A DNA stretch of 8,584 bases, taken from contig JAGLBK010000110.1 of the NCBI GenBank assembly GCA_018260275.1, positions 1-8,584 of the forward strand, written 5' to 3'. Source of the stretch: Deinococcus sp. (lineage in GTDB: Bacteria > Deinococcota > Deinococci > Deinococcales > Deinococcaceae). The notes beneath the pieces were generated by a model. The model did not search any database. It saw nothing but the letters and a program-made list of their open reading frames with translations, and was not told the origin of the DNA. Below are positions 1 through 7,421 of the stretch, piece after piece. The position numbers and the translations under genes are program-made. The stretch's first letter is position 1. Each line of letters starts with the position of its first letter.

Positions 1-980
1 TGGTCGTTCAGGCTGTAGGCGGCTCCGCCTTTAAGGCCCACCCGGAAACCGTCGTCGCGGTGCGAAACGTCGGTGGCGAGCGTGGCGGTCAGTCGGGGGT
101 CTTTGTACTGGAGCGCGGCCCCGGCATTCCAGCCGCTGTCGTGCCCCTTGAGGTCAAGGATGTAGGAGCCGGTCAGGCCTAGGCCCAGGCGGTTGTTGAT
201 GGGCAGGGTGGTATCGACCCCGAAACGGGCGCGGTTGCCCCAGCCGTCTGCGCCGGGCAGATCGTAGTTCACGGCCAGATTGGTCATGCCGTAACGGGCC
301 TGTAGCCCCACGCTGGCCCGCTGATCGAGGCCCCAGCGAACGGTATCGGTGGCCTTGAAGGTCACGTTCTGTGCCACGGGCACACTGACTTCGGCAACCG
401 TCGAGGAAGGCAGGTCGCCCGTCAGCGACTGCGCGTGTTCGACCCGGACGCTGATGTTGTTGCGGCTGTAACCGAGCATGCCGATGATGCCCAGGCCCTT
501 CTGATCTCCGAAACCGGCGCGGACACCGGCTCCCACCGAGAACGGCTTGAGGTCGTAGAGGCCCTTGACATCCACGTAACCGCCGTTGGAGGTCGTGGTG
601 GTCATCCCGGTCATCGGGTCGGTCAGCGTGGCTCCGCGCACGTAGTACCCGTCCACACCGACACCGATCCGGTCGGTGACTTTGTAGAGCGCCTTTGCGG
701 TCACGGCTGTGCCCACGCCGCTGCTGTTCAGGCCCTTGTAGTCGTCGTTCTGATACTTGACGCTGGCCGAGGCTTCGAGGCGCTCGCTCTTGATGTTCGC
801 GGTGCCGTTGACCAGGACGCCCGAACCCGAGGTGGCGACCAGCAGATCGGCGGCGCTGTGGTCATCGGCGTAACGGGCACGCACCCCGAAGGAATTCACG
901 TCGTCCAGGTGCACGGCGGCGGCGGCCAGGCTGAGGTGATTGTCCATCAGGCGGGTGCCGACCTGTACGCCCCACGCCAA
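1..980 (-). other. Probable outer-membrane beta-barrel region of the giant protein (incomplete)
   Basis: Residues ~1106-1431 of the giant protein show strand-turn-strand periodicity of about ten residues per strand. Short polar turns alternate with amphipathic strands such as SVGLQARYGMTNLAVNYDLP and RLGLGLTGSYILDL, and there is no long hydrophobic helix. This is typical of porin-like barrels. I cannot count the final number of strands because the window ends inside the region. The usual C-terminal aromatic signal for barrel assembly would lie beyond base 1. A soluble beta-solenoid is the main alternative. Confidence 0.6.
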
Positions 981-3900
981 TTGGCGCTGATCCATCGGGT
1001 CGTCGAGGCGGTAGGTCACGCGCACGCGCTGGTCGTTGCCATACTCATCGGTCAGGTTGACGGTCTTCTGGAAGTAGATGACCCCCGCTGCATTGTCGAC
1101 GGTGTAGTCGCTCAGGCGTTGCAGGGCCTTATAGGTCACGGCTCCGGTCAGGTGGTCTACCGTGATCAGTTCGACCGTTTCGCTGTCGGGCTGGAGGGTG
1201 CCGCGTGTCAGGTGCAGCGGCAGGACGCGCTGTCCCTTAGGGTCGAGAACCACGCGGACCAGGTCGCTGGGAACGGCGGCAATAAACCCGGACACCTGCG
1301 GATTGCTGCGGGTAAAGCCGCTGAGGGCCGTAGGGCTGACGCCGGTATCGAAGACGTTGACGGGCAACTGGGCTTGCCGGTACTGCACGTTGAATTTGGG
1401 GTGCTCGTAGCGGAAGGCCAGCGGATCGATCCCTTCGAGGGGTACGTCATGGGTACTGCTGTCGCCGTAGGTGGGGTAGCGTTCCAGCGGGTTGGCGGTC
1501 GTCGGCAGGCCCTGCGACCGGTCACGGGTCACGGTGGCCTTACCATCCTGCGACTCGACATTCACTGCGCCGCTGCCTGCGACATACAGCTTGCCCTCAC
1601 CGATAGGCGTTTCAAGGTAACCGTGTCCGATGGCCTCGCCAGCGAGGGCTGTACTGCCCTGTCCCAGGCCCGAAAGGAGCACGCCCGCGCTGACCATGCC
1701 GATTCCGACACGCGTTTTGCTGGGCAGGCTCTCGAAGCTGCGGGTAAAGGCCTTTTCGCCCACCAGCACGCGCACGTCGAAACGTCCCGGCGCACTCATC
1801 GGTTCCATTTCGACCACGCCGACGCCGTCTTTAAGCTTGACCTGATAACTGGCTACTGCGGGGCGGGCGTCTTGCTGGGTAACCTCGCGGGTGGTTTGAA
1901 CCGTAACGGTGCTGCCGCTGGTCAGTCCGGCGGCGTCCAGCAGTTTGATCGCCACACGCACGGGCGTCGTTCCGTCGGCGACCAGTTGCTCGGGCGCCAG
2001 TTCCGCCGTTACCGGGCGACTGGCCAGATAGACCTTGACCGTCTGACCGCCGTAAGACACGACATTGGTGCCGGGTTGCAGCGGAATCCCGAAAAATTCC
2101 CGGCGCTGGGTATTCTTTACCTTGTCGGTGGTGGTTTTGCCCAGTGTTGCGGCCTTAACCTCCACACCGTTGACGGTGGGCATTAAGAGGTCATCTTTTA
2201 CCCCCTCGACGGCCACCGTAATCCGGTCACGGTCACGGAAGACCGTTTCGGCCAGAGGCAATTTGAGTGCTCCGTCATTCTCCGCCGTGCTGACCGGCAA
2301 TTCCTGAAGGTTGCGGGCCTCGGTCAGTGCCGTATTCTCGCCGATCAGCACTTCAAGTTTGTCCTGCGCGTACTTGCCGATCAGGGTCGGGCTGCTCAGG
2401 GTCGGCAGCGCCTCGGTGTGGGTCACGTGGTAGGTGAGCACGCCGCGCTGGAGGCCAGGGGTAGTCCAGTAAAATTTTCCGCTGGGCGCGACTTGTGGGT
2501 CGGCGATGGCCTTGCCGTTGAGGGCGCTGCTGCCCGGCACATAGCTGGCTCCGGCGGGCGGCTGGTGCGCCACGATAATCTGGGTGGCCGAGCGCGGTGA
2601 ATCGAAGGGAATCCGCAGCGTGCTTTCGCGGCTGATCGCCACGACAGGCGCGGGCGGTGGCGGCGGCGTCTGAACGTTCAGCGTGCCCTCGACCACCTGA
2701 GAGCTGGCGCAGTTGCTGCTCAGGGTGGCCTTGAGGTTGTCCTGAACTCCGGGCTGACCCTTGACACGGGCCTTGTAGGACACGGTTTTTTCTTCGCCGG
2801 GCTTCAGTTCGCCGCTGAAGGTGGTCGAGTCGAGCGCTTCGAGGCTCTCGCCCGGCTCATCCTTGAGGGTGTAGGGCGCGGCGACAGCGGAAGTGTTCTT
2901 CAGGCTCAGGCTGACCGTGACGGTGTCGCCGGGCAGGGCGTCGGCCAGATCGGCGCGCCGCAACTCGATCTGGGTGGCGCTGGGCAGCACTTTGATCGCC
3001 AGATCCTGGGTCTTGTTCCAGGGCAGCAGGGTGGCTGTGGCACTGCCGCCGCCCGCCGTAACCGCCTTGGCTTCAAAAACGAGCTGGCTGGGATTCTTGG
3101 CATCCACCTTGGCCGTGGCCGTGGTGCTGCCGTCGGCACTCAGTCCAGCTGGCAGGGCCACTTGCAGTGAGGCAGGCAGCAGCTCGCGCTCGAATTCGGT
3201 GGTGGCCTGCGCGGTAAATTTCACCACGTCGCCCACGCACACCTCGGGCTTGTCGGCCTGGAAGGTCAGGTTGACCGTGGGCTTGACTTGCACCGCGACA
3301 TGCGCCGTCTCCTGCTTGACCACCGTGACGCTGGGCGTGTTGACCGTGACTTCCGCGCCCTTGATCGGCTCGGCGGTGACCGCGTAATCATGGGTGGGAA
3401 CGCTGAACGGTCCGGCGCTGCCCTGCACGCTATAAGTCTGCTCGCCCACCGTGACGTTGGCCTGCGTGGGCCGCACCTCGTCCGGCAGGATCAGCTCGGC
3501 CCTGATGTCCAGTTTGCCGGTGGTATCGGCCTGCACGACCGTGATCGGGCCGCTGGCGAGTTCAAAACCGACCGAGTTGGAAAACTGGTAGGTGTGCTGG
3601 GGCTGGCGCAGGTAGACGGTGTAGTTGCCTTTGGCCTCGGGCACGTCGATGGTGTCCCACTGCAACTGGCCGCTGACCTTGACCGGGTAGGCTTTGCCCG
3701 CCGCGTCGCGCAGCTCAGCCTGCAACTCCTTGGGACCGTCGCCGTCGTACATCCGGACAGTCATCTTGCCGCCGGGGTTGTACACGTTTAGGGCGGGCAC
3801 CCAGTCGTTGCTGCGGATGGTGACGTTGAGGTGATCGGTCTGGACGGCGGCGCTGATCGAATTCAGGCGGAAGGCGAAGGTGTTCTTGCCCTTGCCCTCG

Positions 3901-4295
3901 GTGCGGACCTTCAGGGTGTAGGTCCCGGCGGGCAGGTCCTGACTGATAAAGGTCTGCCAGTCCTGATCTCCGGCGCCGTAGTTGTGTTCCTTGACGACCT
4001 TGCCGTTGATATCGGTGAGGGTAAAAGTGCTGTCTACCGGCAGTTTGGGGTTGGCGGTCGAGTAGTTTTCGTCGCCGAACTGCACGGGCTTGCGGTAATC
4101 CTGCGGGTCGAACTGGCCTCCGTAAATATCAAGCTGAACGTGTGAGCTGACGCCCACCACCAGCTTGAGATCCTGGTCACCGACCGTCCACATCAGCTCC
4201 TGGCCGATGCTGGTCAGGGGCAACGAGGTGGCAATTTCCTGGGCACCAGCCGCACCGAGGAGCGCTGCCGTCAGCGTCATGATGGCATGTTTCAC
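1..4295 (-). CDS. Giant exported protein with Ig-like ectodomain and probable outer-membrane beta-barrel (3' end outside the window)
   Basis: The frame runs from GTG at 4295 to base 1 without a stop, giving 1431 residues plus two bases. The C-terminus is outside the window. Residues 1-18 form a signal peptide (KHAIMTLTAALLGAAGA, cleavage before QE). Residues ~30-250 are beta-rich, with PAGTYTLKVRTEG and NYTVYLRQPQ strands like pre-peptidase or Ig-like sandwiches. More beta-sandwiches follow to ~540, containing the only two cysteines, C353 and C529. A proline hinge (TPPPPPAPV, ~543) precedes a half DUF11 domain (YVPGSSALNGKAIADP) and Ig-like segments to ~850. A Gly/Ala-rich hydrophobic stretch lies at ~860-885 and RYPTYGDSST at 939-948. 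From ~1106 the chain alternates polar and hydrophobic residues with Gly and aromatics (WGVQVGTRLMDNHLSLAAAA, GVGVDGYYVRGATL), as in transmembrane barrel strands. I infer an outer-membrane anchor with a large ectodomain; ligand or partner is unknown. The preceding gene, two bases away, is the likely partner. Confidence 0.88.
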   Translation of the reverse strand, partial: MKHAIMTLTAALLGAAGAQEIATSLPLTSIGQELMWTVGDQDLKLVVGVSSHVQLDIYGGQFDPQDYRKPVQFGDENYSTANPKLPVDSTFTLTDINGKVVKEHNYGAGDQDWQTFISQDLPAGTYTLKVRTEGKGKNTFAFRLNSISAAVQTDHLNVTIRSNDWVPALNVYNPGGKMTVRMYDGDGPKELQAELRDAAGKAYPVKVSGQLQWDTIDVPEAKGNYTVYLRQPQHTYQFSNSVGFELASGPITVVQADTTGKLDIRAELILPDEVRPTQANVTVGEQTYSVQGSAGPFSVPTHDYAVTAEPIKGAEVTVNTPSVTVVKQETAHVAVQVKPTVNLTFQADKPEVCVGDVVKFTAQATTEFERELLPASLQVALPAGLSADGSTTATAKVDAKNPSQLVFEAKAVTAGGGSATATLLPWNKTQDLAIKVLPSATQIELRRADLADALPGDTVTVSLSLKNTSAVAAPYTLKDEPGESLEALDSTTFSGELKPGEEKTVSYKARVKGQPGVQDNLKATLSSNCASSQVVEGTLNVQTPPPPPAPVVAISRESTLRIPFDSPRSATQIIVAHQPPAGASYVPGSSALNGKAIADPQVAPSGKFYWTTPGLQRGVLTYHVTHTEALPTLSSPTLIGKYAQDKLEVLIGENTALTEARNLQELPVSTAENDGALKLPLAETVFRDRDRITVAVEGVKDDLLMPTVNGVEVKAATLGKTTTDKVKNTQRREFFGIPLQPGTNVVSYGGQTVKVYLASRPVTAELAPEQLVADGTTPVRVAIKLLDAAGLTSGSTVTVQTTREVTQQDARPAVASYQVKLKDGVGVVEMEPMSAPGRFDVRVLVGEKAFTRSFESLPSKTRVGIGMVSAGVLLSGLGQGSTALAGEAIGHGYLETPIGEGKLYVAGSGAVNVESQDGKATVTRDRSQGLPTTANPLERYPTYGDSSTHDVPLEGIDPLAFRYEHPKFNVQYRQAQLPVNVFDTGVSPTALSGFTRSNPQVSGFIAAVPSDLVRVVLDPKGQRVLPLHLTRGTLQPDSETVELITVDHLTGAVTYKALQRLSDYTVDNAAGVIYFQKTVNLTDEYGNDQRVRVTYRLDDPMDQRQLAWGVQVGTRLMDNHLSLAAAAVHLDDVNSFGVRARYADDHSAADLLVATSGSGVLVNGTANIKSERLEASASVKYQNDDYKGLNSSGVGTAVTAKALYKVTDRIGVGVDGYYVRGATLTDPMTGMTTTTSNGGYVDVKGLYDLKPFSVGAGVRAGFGDQKGLGIIGMLGYSRNNISVRVEHAQSLTGDLPSSTVAEVSVPVAQNVTFKATDTVRWGLDQRASVGLQARYGMTNLAVNYDLPGADGWGNRARFGVDTTLPINNRLGLGLTGSYILDLKGHDSGWNAGAALQYKDPRLTATLATDVSHRDDGFRVGLKGGAAYSLND

Positions 4296-4297
4296 TC

Positions 4298-7291
4298 TCA
4301 GTACCTCCAGCTCGCTGCCGGGTCAGTGACAGCGCCTTTCACGTCGCCGGTGTAGCGGAAGCTGTAGGTCAGGCTCCGTGTGCCACCCGGCAGGGGATCG
4401 ATATTCAGCACGTTCTGGCCGCTGACCAGCTGTGCGCCTTCGGGCAGCGGGTCAGTCAGGGTCAGGGCGTGCAGCGGGGCGCTGGCTGTCAGCATCAGCT
4501 GCGCGGTGTACAGCGTCGGGTCCTTGGTGGTGCTGAACACCTGTTTGCGAACGGCCAGCGTGTTCTGGGCGTCGGCCGGGCCACCCTTGATGTTCAGGGT
4601 GGTGTCGCGGATCACGGCAATGTCGCCTGCGTCGGGGGCCAGCGGGAAGTCCACGCTGGTCAGGTTGCGCACGTACACCGAGCGGCTACCTTCCAGTCCG
4701 GCGTCCTGCGGCATGTTCAGATTCTGGAAGCAGGTGCTGTTGGGGTCCAGGCGCAGCGCCCAGTTGCCTTCGCGCACGTTGCGGAAGTGGTAACGGCCTT
4801 CCTGATCGGTGAGCGAGGTCCGGCCGTTCGCCAGAATGACGCGGGCGTTCTGCACCGGAATATCCTTGCCGTAGTCGTACACGCCGTTACGGTTGAGGTC
4901 CTGGAAGACGTAGCCCACCACGTCGGCATTGTTCGGCCCGAAGCTCAGGGGCAGAATCTTGTTGACGGCCGAGCGGACCGGGGTCTTGACCACGCGCCCG
5001 CTGGCGACGGCGGTGGCGGTGGCGTTGTTGACCAGCTGGGGCACCTCTTTGTCGTTGCCCGGGGTGACCAGAGCGCGGAAGCGGATTTCGGCGTTGCCGT
5101 TGACGGCCAGGCCAGGCACGGTCCAGGTGTAGTGGCGGGGGTTGGCCGGGTCGATCACCGGGGTAATTGAAGCGCCGTCCAGCGTGCTGCTGCCCGCCAC
5201 GTAGCTCAGCCCTTCGGGAAGCACATCGTCTACCGCGACATTATTCAGTGGCATGGTGGTGCTCTTGTTGGTCACGGTAAAGATGTAGGTGATCTCTTCA
5301 CCCACCATGACGGTAGCGGGCGTGCTAGTCTTGCTGAAGCTCAGGTTGTCGGGATTGAAGACCGGGTTGACCACTGGGTTGGAAGGCAGCGGCGTACCGA
5401 TTTCGTCGCTGGTCACGTTGTAGACGTTGGTAATGGAGGCGCAGTCCGGCGTGCCGTCGGGCATTTTGACCTTGAGGTTGACCGTCACGGTCTGACCCGG
5501 TTGCACGACGGCAAATTTCCAGATCACGTTGGTGCCGTCGAGCGTTCCGCCCTGGTCGGCGCTGATGAAGTCCAGGGCATTGGTGGTGATCTCCTGACCG
5601 GTGAGGCGCTGCCCGGCCATCCCTCGACCAGCGACCCCCTGGGCATTCAGGGTGGAGGTGCTGGTCTGGCTGGCCGGTTTGGTGGTGGTCAGGCTGGCTG
5701 ATATTCCGCCTCCACCACAGGTCTGCTCGATGGTGTTCAGATTGTCGGTCAGGACCACGTTGTTCAGCGCAAAGCTCTGGTTGTTGGTAAAGCTCAGGGT
5801 ATAGCTGATCTGGTCGCCGGGGGCTACGAGTGCGCTGCCCTTGCTGCCAGTCTTAACCGGCTTGATCTTGTTTTCAGCGACGGTGCTGACGACATCCACG
5901 GTGCTGTTGTTGGCCGCGCCCCGGCCACTGGTGCTGGTCAGGGTCACCTTGAGCGCTTCGTCGGGGCCGCCCGCCTGGGTCGGCGTGTAGCAGGCCTTGA
6001 AGTCGCTGGTGGCCTGGGGAGCCAGGGTGACGCTGAAAGGCTCGTTCAGCTTGTTGCCGTTCATGTCGCGGAAGACGATGCCCGCCGCGCCGGTGTTGAC
6101 CGCTCCGGTGGTCGTGATGGTGTCGTCGCGCTCACCCAGGTTCTTGACCGTATGAGAGAAGCAGAGTTCCTGACCGACCAGCGCGACCGCTTTGACCTGA
6201 CGGTCGTCGGTGCTCATTTCTCCGCCGGGGTTGGCTTCCGGGTTATTGATCGGTCCCAGGGCAATCACCGGGTAATACTTGACGGTCACGTCTGCGGGGC
6301 CTTCGATGGTCTGCCCGCTGCTGACCAGCTGCGCGATGTTGCGGCGGGTGCCCAGGTCGGCTTCGGGAGCTTTGAGTCTGAAGTTCAGCCCCAGGGTGCT
6401 GCCCGTGGTCATGCTGCTGGCGCGTGCCCGGACCGCCACGACACTGCTGGGTTCGCTGCTGCTCCAGGTGTTGCCGTCGGCGCTGTATTCCAGAACGGCG
6501 CCCGCTGCCGTGCCCGTCAACCGCGCACTGGCGCTGATGAACGTAAAGTCACGCATCGCCGGAGTATTGAGGAAATCGCTGACCGTCACCTCTCTGGACA
6601 CCCCGCCCGAGTTGCTGGCCGCGATATCGACGGTGGTTTCTCCGCCGGGCTTGACCTGCGCCGGGGTGAAGGTCTTGGCAATCGCAAAAGCGGGCGGCTC
6701 GGTCAGGTTGATCCGGGCAACATTGTTATCGTCGCGTTCGCTGCCCGCGCCGGTGACGTTGGTCGCGCAGGCGGCCACCAGATTCACGTAGGCGTTGCCC
6801 CGCGCATTGCCCGGAGTATCGGCGCGGACCAGCAGGTTGGCAGAGCCATCGACAGGCAGGGTCAGCTGAGTGATGGGGCTTTCGCCGCCGTCGATCTGGC
6901 CGTTGCCGTTGGTGTCCTGGTAGACCGTCATTCCGCCGGGCGTGAACTGTGAAGCCGCGTCGTTGAGAACACTCAGACTAAAGGTATTCGCCGCATTACT
7001 GGCATTGGTCAGGGTGTACTGGAACACCACGCCGTTGCCGGGCATAGCCGTCATGACCTGCCCAGGTGAAGCGACGGTGCCGTTAGGGAGCACGCTCGGA
7101 CTACAGACCGGAATGACGGTGGTGGTGACGGCGGGTGAGGGCACCTTCACTTCGTTACCAGCTTCATCATTGAATTCAAACATGGCGATGTTCTGAATAA
7201 CCGTCCCGGCAGGTGTTCCCAGCGCCAGGGCGGCTGAGGCCAGGGCAAGCCCTAATGCCACCAGTTTTTTGGAAAATCGGGGTTTTTGCAC
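4298..7291 (-). CDS. Secreted DUF11 / SdrD B-like repeat protein
   Basis: This complete 997-residue gene starts at GTG with a strong GAGGAGG site. Residues 1 to about 25-29 are a signal peptide: basic QKPRFSKK, hydrophobic LVALGLALASAALALG, then a TPAG region. The mature chain opens AGTVIQNIAMFEF, similar to the start of other DUF11 envelope proteins as I recall them. Beta-sandwich units follow at about 30-190, 196-330, 340-468, 475-640 and 650-778. The last two are clear DUF11 domains (SKTSTPATVMVGEEITYIFT and LPEGLSYVAGSSTLDG). Residues ~790-885 are an SdrD B/Cna-B-like domain (VVGYVFQDLNRNGVYD, LTDQEGRYHFRNVREGNWAL). A last short beta domain ends in W-R-Y. Seven cysteines suggest disulfides. 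There is no transmembrane anchor or sorting motif. It is followed after two bases by the probable barrel protein, which makes a surface complex with that protein likely. The role, stalk or adhesin, is inferred. Confidence 0.9.
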   Translation of the reverse strand: MQKPRFSKKLVALGLALASAALALGTPAGTVIQNIAMFEFNDEAGNEVKVPSPAVTTTVIPVCSPSVLPNGTVASPGQVMTAMPGNGVVFQYTLTNASNAANTFSLSVLNDAASQFTPGGMTVYQDTNGNGQIDGGESPITQLTLPVDGSANLLVRADTPGNARGNAYVNLVAACATNVTGAGSERDDNNVARINLTEPPAFAIAKTFTPAQVKPGGETTVDIAASNSGGVSREVTVSDFLNTPAMRDFTFISASARLTGTAAGAVLEYSADGNTWSSSEPSSVVAVRARASSMTTGSTLGLNFRLKAPEADLGTRRNIAQLVSSGQTIEGPADVTVKYYPVIALGPINNPEANPGGEMSTDDRQVKAVALVGQELCFSHTVKNLGERDDTITTTGAVNTGAAGIVFRDMNGNKLNEPFSVTLAPQATSDFKACYTPTQAGGPDEALKVTLTSTSGRGAANNSTVDVVSTVAENKIKPVKTGSKGSALVAPGDQISYTLSFTNNQSFALNNVVLTDNLNTIEQTCGGGGISASLTTTKPASQTSTSTLNAQGVAGRGMAGQRLTGQEITTNALDFISADQGGTLDGTNVIWKFAVVQPGQTVTVNLKVKMPDGTPDCASITNVYNVTSDEIGTPLPSNPVVNPVFNPDNLSFSKTSTPATVMVGEEITYIFTVTNKSTTMPLNNVAVDDVLPEGLSYVAGSSTLDGASITPVIDPANPRHYTWTVPGLAVNGNAEIRFRALVTPGNDKEVPQLVNNATATAVASGRVVKTPVRSAVNKILPLSFGPNNADVVGYVFQDLNRNGVYDYGKDIPVQNARVILANGRTSLTDQEGRYHFRNVREGNWALRLDPNSTCFQNLNMPQDAGLEGSRSVYVRNLTSVDFPLAPDAGDIAVIRDTTLNIKGGPADAQNTLAVRKQVFSTTKDPTLYTAQLMLTASAPLHALTLTDPLPEGAQLVSGQNVLNIDPLPGGTRSLTYSFRYTGDVKGAVTDPAASWRY
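4303..4308 (-). promoter_or_regulatory. Shine-Dalgarno site of the barrel gene, inside the preceding coding sequence
   Basis: GGAGGT on the minus strand lies seven bases before the GTG at 4295 and is built from the last codons (W-R-Y) of the preceding gene. It settles the start: the next in-frame ATG at 4280 would sit 22 bases away and would lose the basic start of the signal peptide. Confidence 0.8.
4874..4900 (-). other. SdrD B-domain calcium loop DLNRNGVYD
   Basis: D-L-N-R-N-G-V-Y-D follows VVGYVFQ at about residue 798. The order F-x-D-x-N-x-N-G-x-x-D is the hallmark of SdrD B-like domains, which bind calcium in staphylococcal Sdr proteins. This loop is the main basis for naming the domain. 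Confidence 0.65.
6041..6067 (-). other. Degenerate calcium-type loop DMNGNKLNE
   Basis: D-M-N-G-N-K-L-N-E, at about residues 409-417, keeps the D-x-N-x-N start and an acidic ninth residue but lacks the Gly at position 6. It is probably a weakened version of the loop at 6890-6916, in the third beta-sandwich unit. Confidence 0.35.
6890..6916 (-). other. Calcium-binding-type loop DTNGNGQID
   Basis: The codons encode D-T-N-G-N-G-Q-I-D, followed by GGE. This is a DxNxNGxxD loop in the first beta-sandwich unit of the 997-residue protein, around residues 126-134. It follows the same pattern as the loops in the upstream surface protein. Calcium binding is inferred. Confidence 0.5.
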
Positions 7292-7296
7292 GTTGG

Positions 7297-7303
7297 CCTC
7301 CTC
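7297..7303 (-). promoter_or_regulatory. Shine-Dalgarno site of the 997-residue gene
   Basis: GAGGAGG on the minus strand lies five bases before the GTG at 7291-7289. It is close to the ideal anti-16S complement and fixes the non-ATG start. Confidence 0.75.
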
Positions 7304-7318
7304 AGACGGAAAGAACTT

Positions 7319-7335
7319 AAAAAAGAGAGTCTCTT
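7319..7335 (-). terminator. Short hairpin with T-run just before the second gene, possible attenuator
   Basis: On the minus strand AAGAGA-C-TCTCTT runs directly into further T residues. The second arm ends inside the T-run encoded at 7324-7319. This looks like a minimal, low-stability intrinsic terminator 28 bases before the GTG at 7291 and upstream of its ribosome binding site. With a one-base centre the real stem would be about four pairs, so it may be chance. Confidence 0.25.
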
Positions 7336-7351
7336 GTTATGGCCCCAGACG

Positions 7352-7370
7352 GTTGCAGTTGCTCTGCAAC
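7352..7370. repeat. Seven-base inverted repeat, short hairpin in the leader
   Basis: GTTGCAG (7352-7358) and CTGCAAC (7364-7370) pair perfectly around a five-base loop. On the minus strand the hairpin lies about 60 bases before the start of the 997-residue gene. If transcription starts upstream, it would form in the 5' leader. No U-run follows, so a leader structure or protein-binding site is more likely than a terminator. Confidence 0.4.
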
Positions 7371-7375
7371 AGGGG

Positions 7376-7414
7376 AAACAGGGAAGAGAAAATAAACAGC
7401 AGACTTCCCTGTTT
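7376..7414. repeat. Perfect 11-base inverted repeat in the intergenic gap
   Basis: AAACAGGGAAG (7376-7386) and CTTCCCTGTTT (7404-7414) are exact reverse complements with a 17-base AT-rich spacer. On the minus strand this gives a hairpin whose loop contains TTTATTTT. It could be a second RNA hairpin after the upstream gene, or an operator for the downstream pair, since a weak promoter candidate overlaps it. The repeat is directly visible; its role is inferred. Confidence 0.5.
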
Positions 7415-7418
7415 GCAA
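7389..7418 (-). promoter_or_regulatory. Weak sigma-70-like promoter candidate for the two downstream genes
   Basis: On the minus strand TTGCAA (7418-7413) and TATTTT (7394-7389) are separated by 18 bases. Each hexamer matches four of six consensus positions. It is the best -35/-10 pair I found in the gap and would place a start site roughly 90 bases before the GTG at 7291. It overlaps the 11-base inverted repeat, as an operator might. The match is weak, and the downstream genes may instead be read from a promoter outside the window. Confidence 0.2.
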
Positions 7419-7421
7419 AGG

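Noticed and set aside
435..2186. A 583-codon open frame on the plus strand
   Set aside because: It lies wholly antisense to the giant barrel gene, whose frame is open for all 4295 bases and reads as sensible strand-rich protein. The plus-strand product is rich in His, Gly, Asp and Val in low-complexity order with no recognisable domain, typical of antisense shadows in GC-rich DNA.
4278..4280. ATG at 4280 as the start of the giant gene
   Set aside because: It has no Shine-Dalgarno sequence at proper spacing and would delete the Lys-His start of the signal peptide. The GTG at 4295 has GGAGGT seven bases upstream.
6152..6952. A 266-codon open frame on the plus strand, and similar ones at 4469-5170 and 3288-3791
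   Set aside because: All are antisense to well-supported coding sequence, have no convincing ribosome binding site and encode Arg/Gly/Val-rich sequence without domain character.
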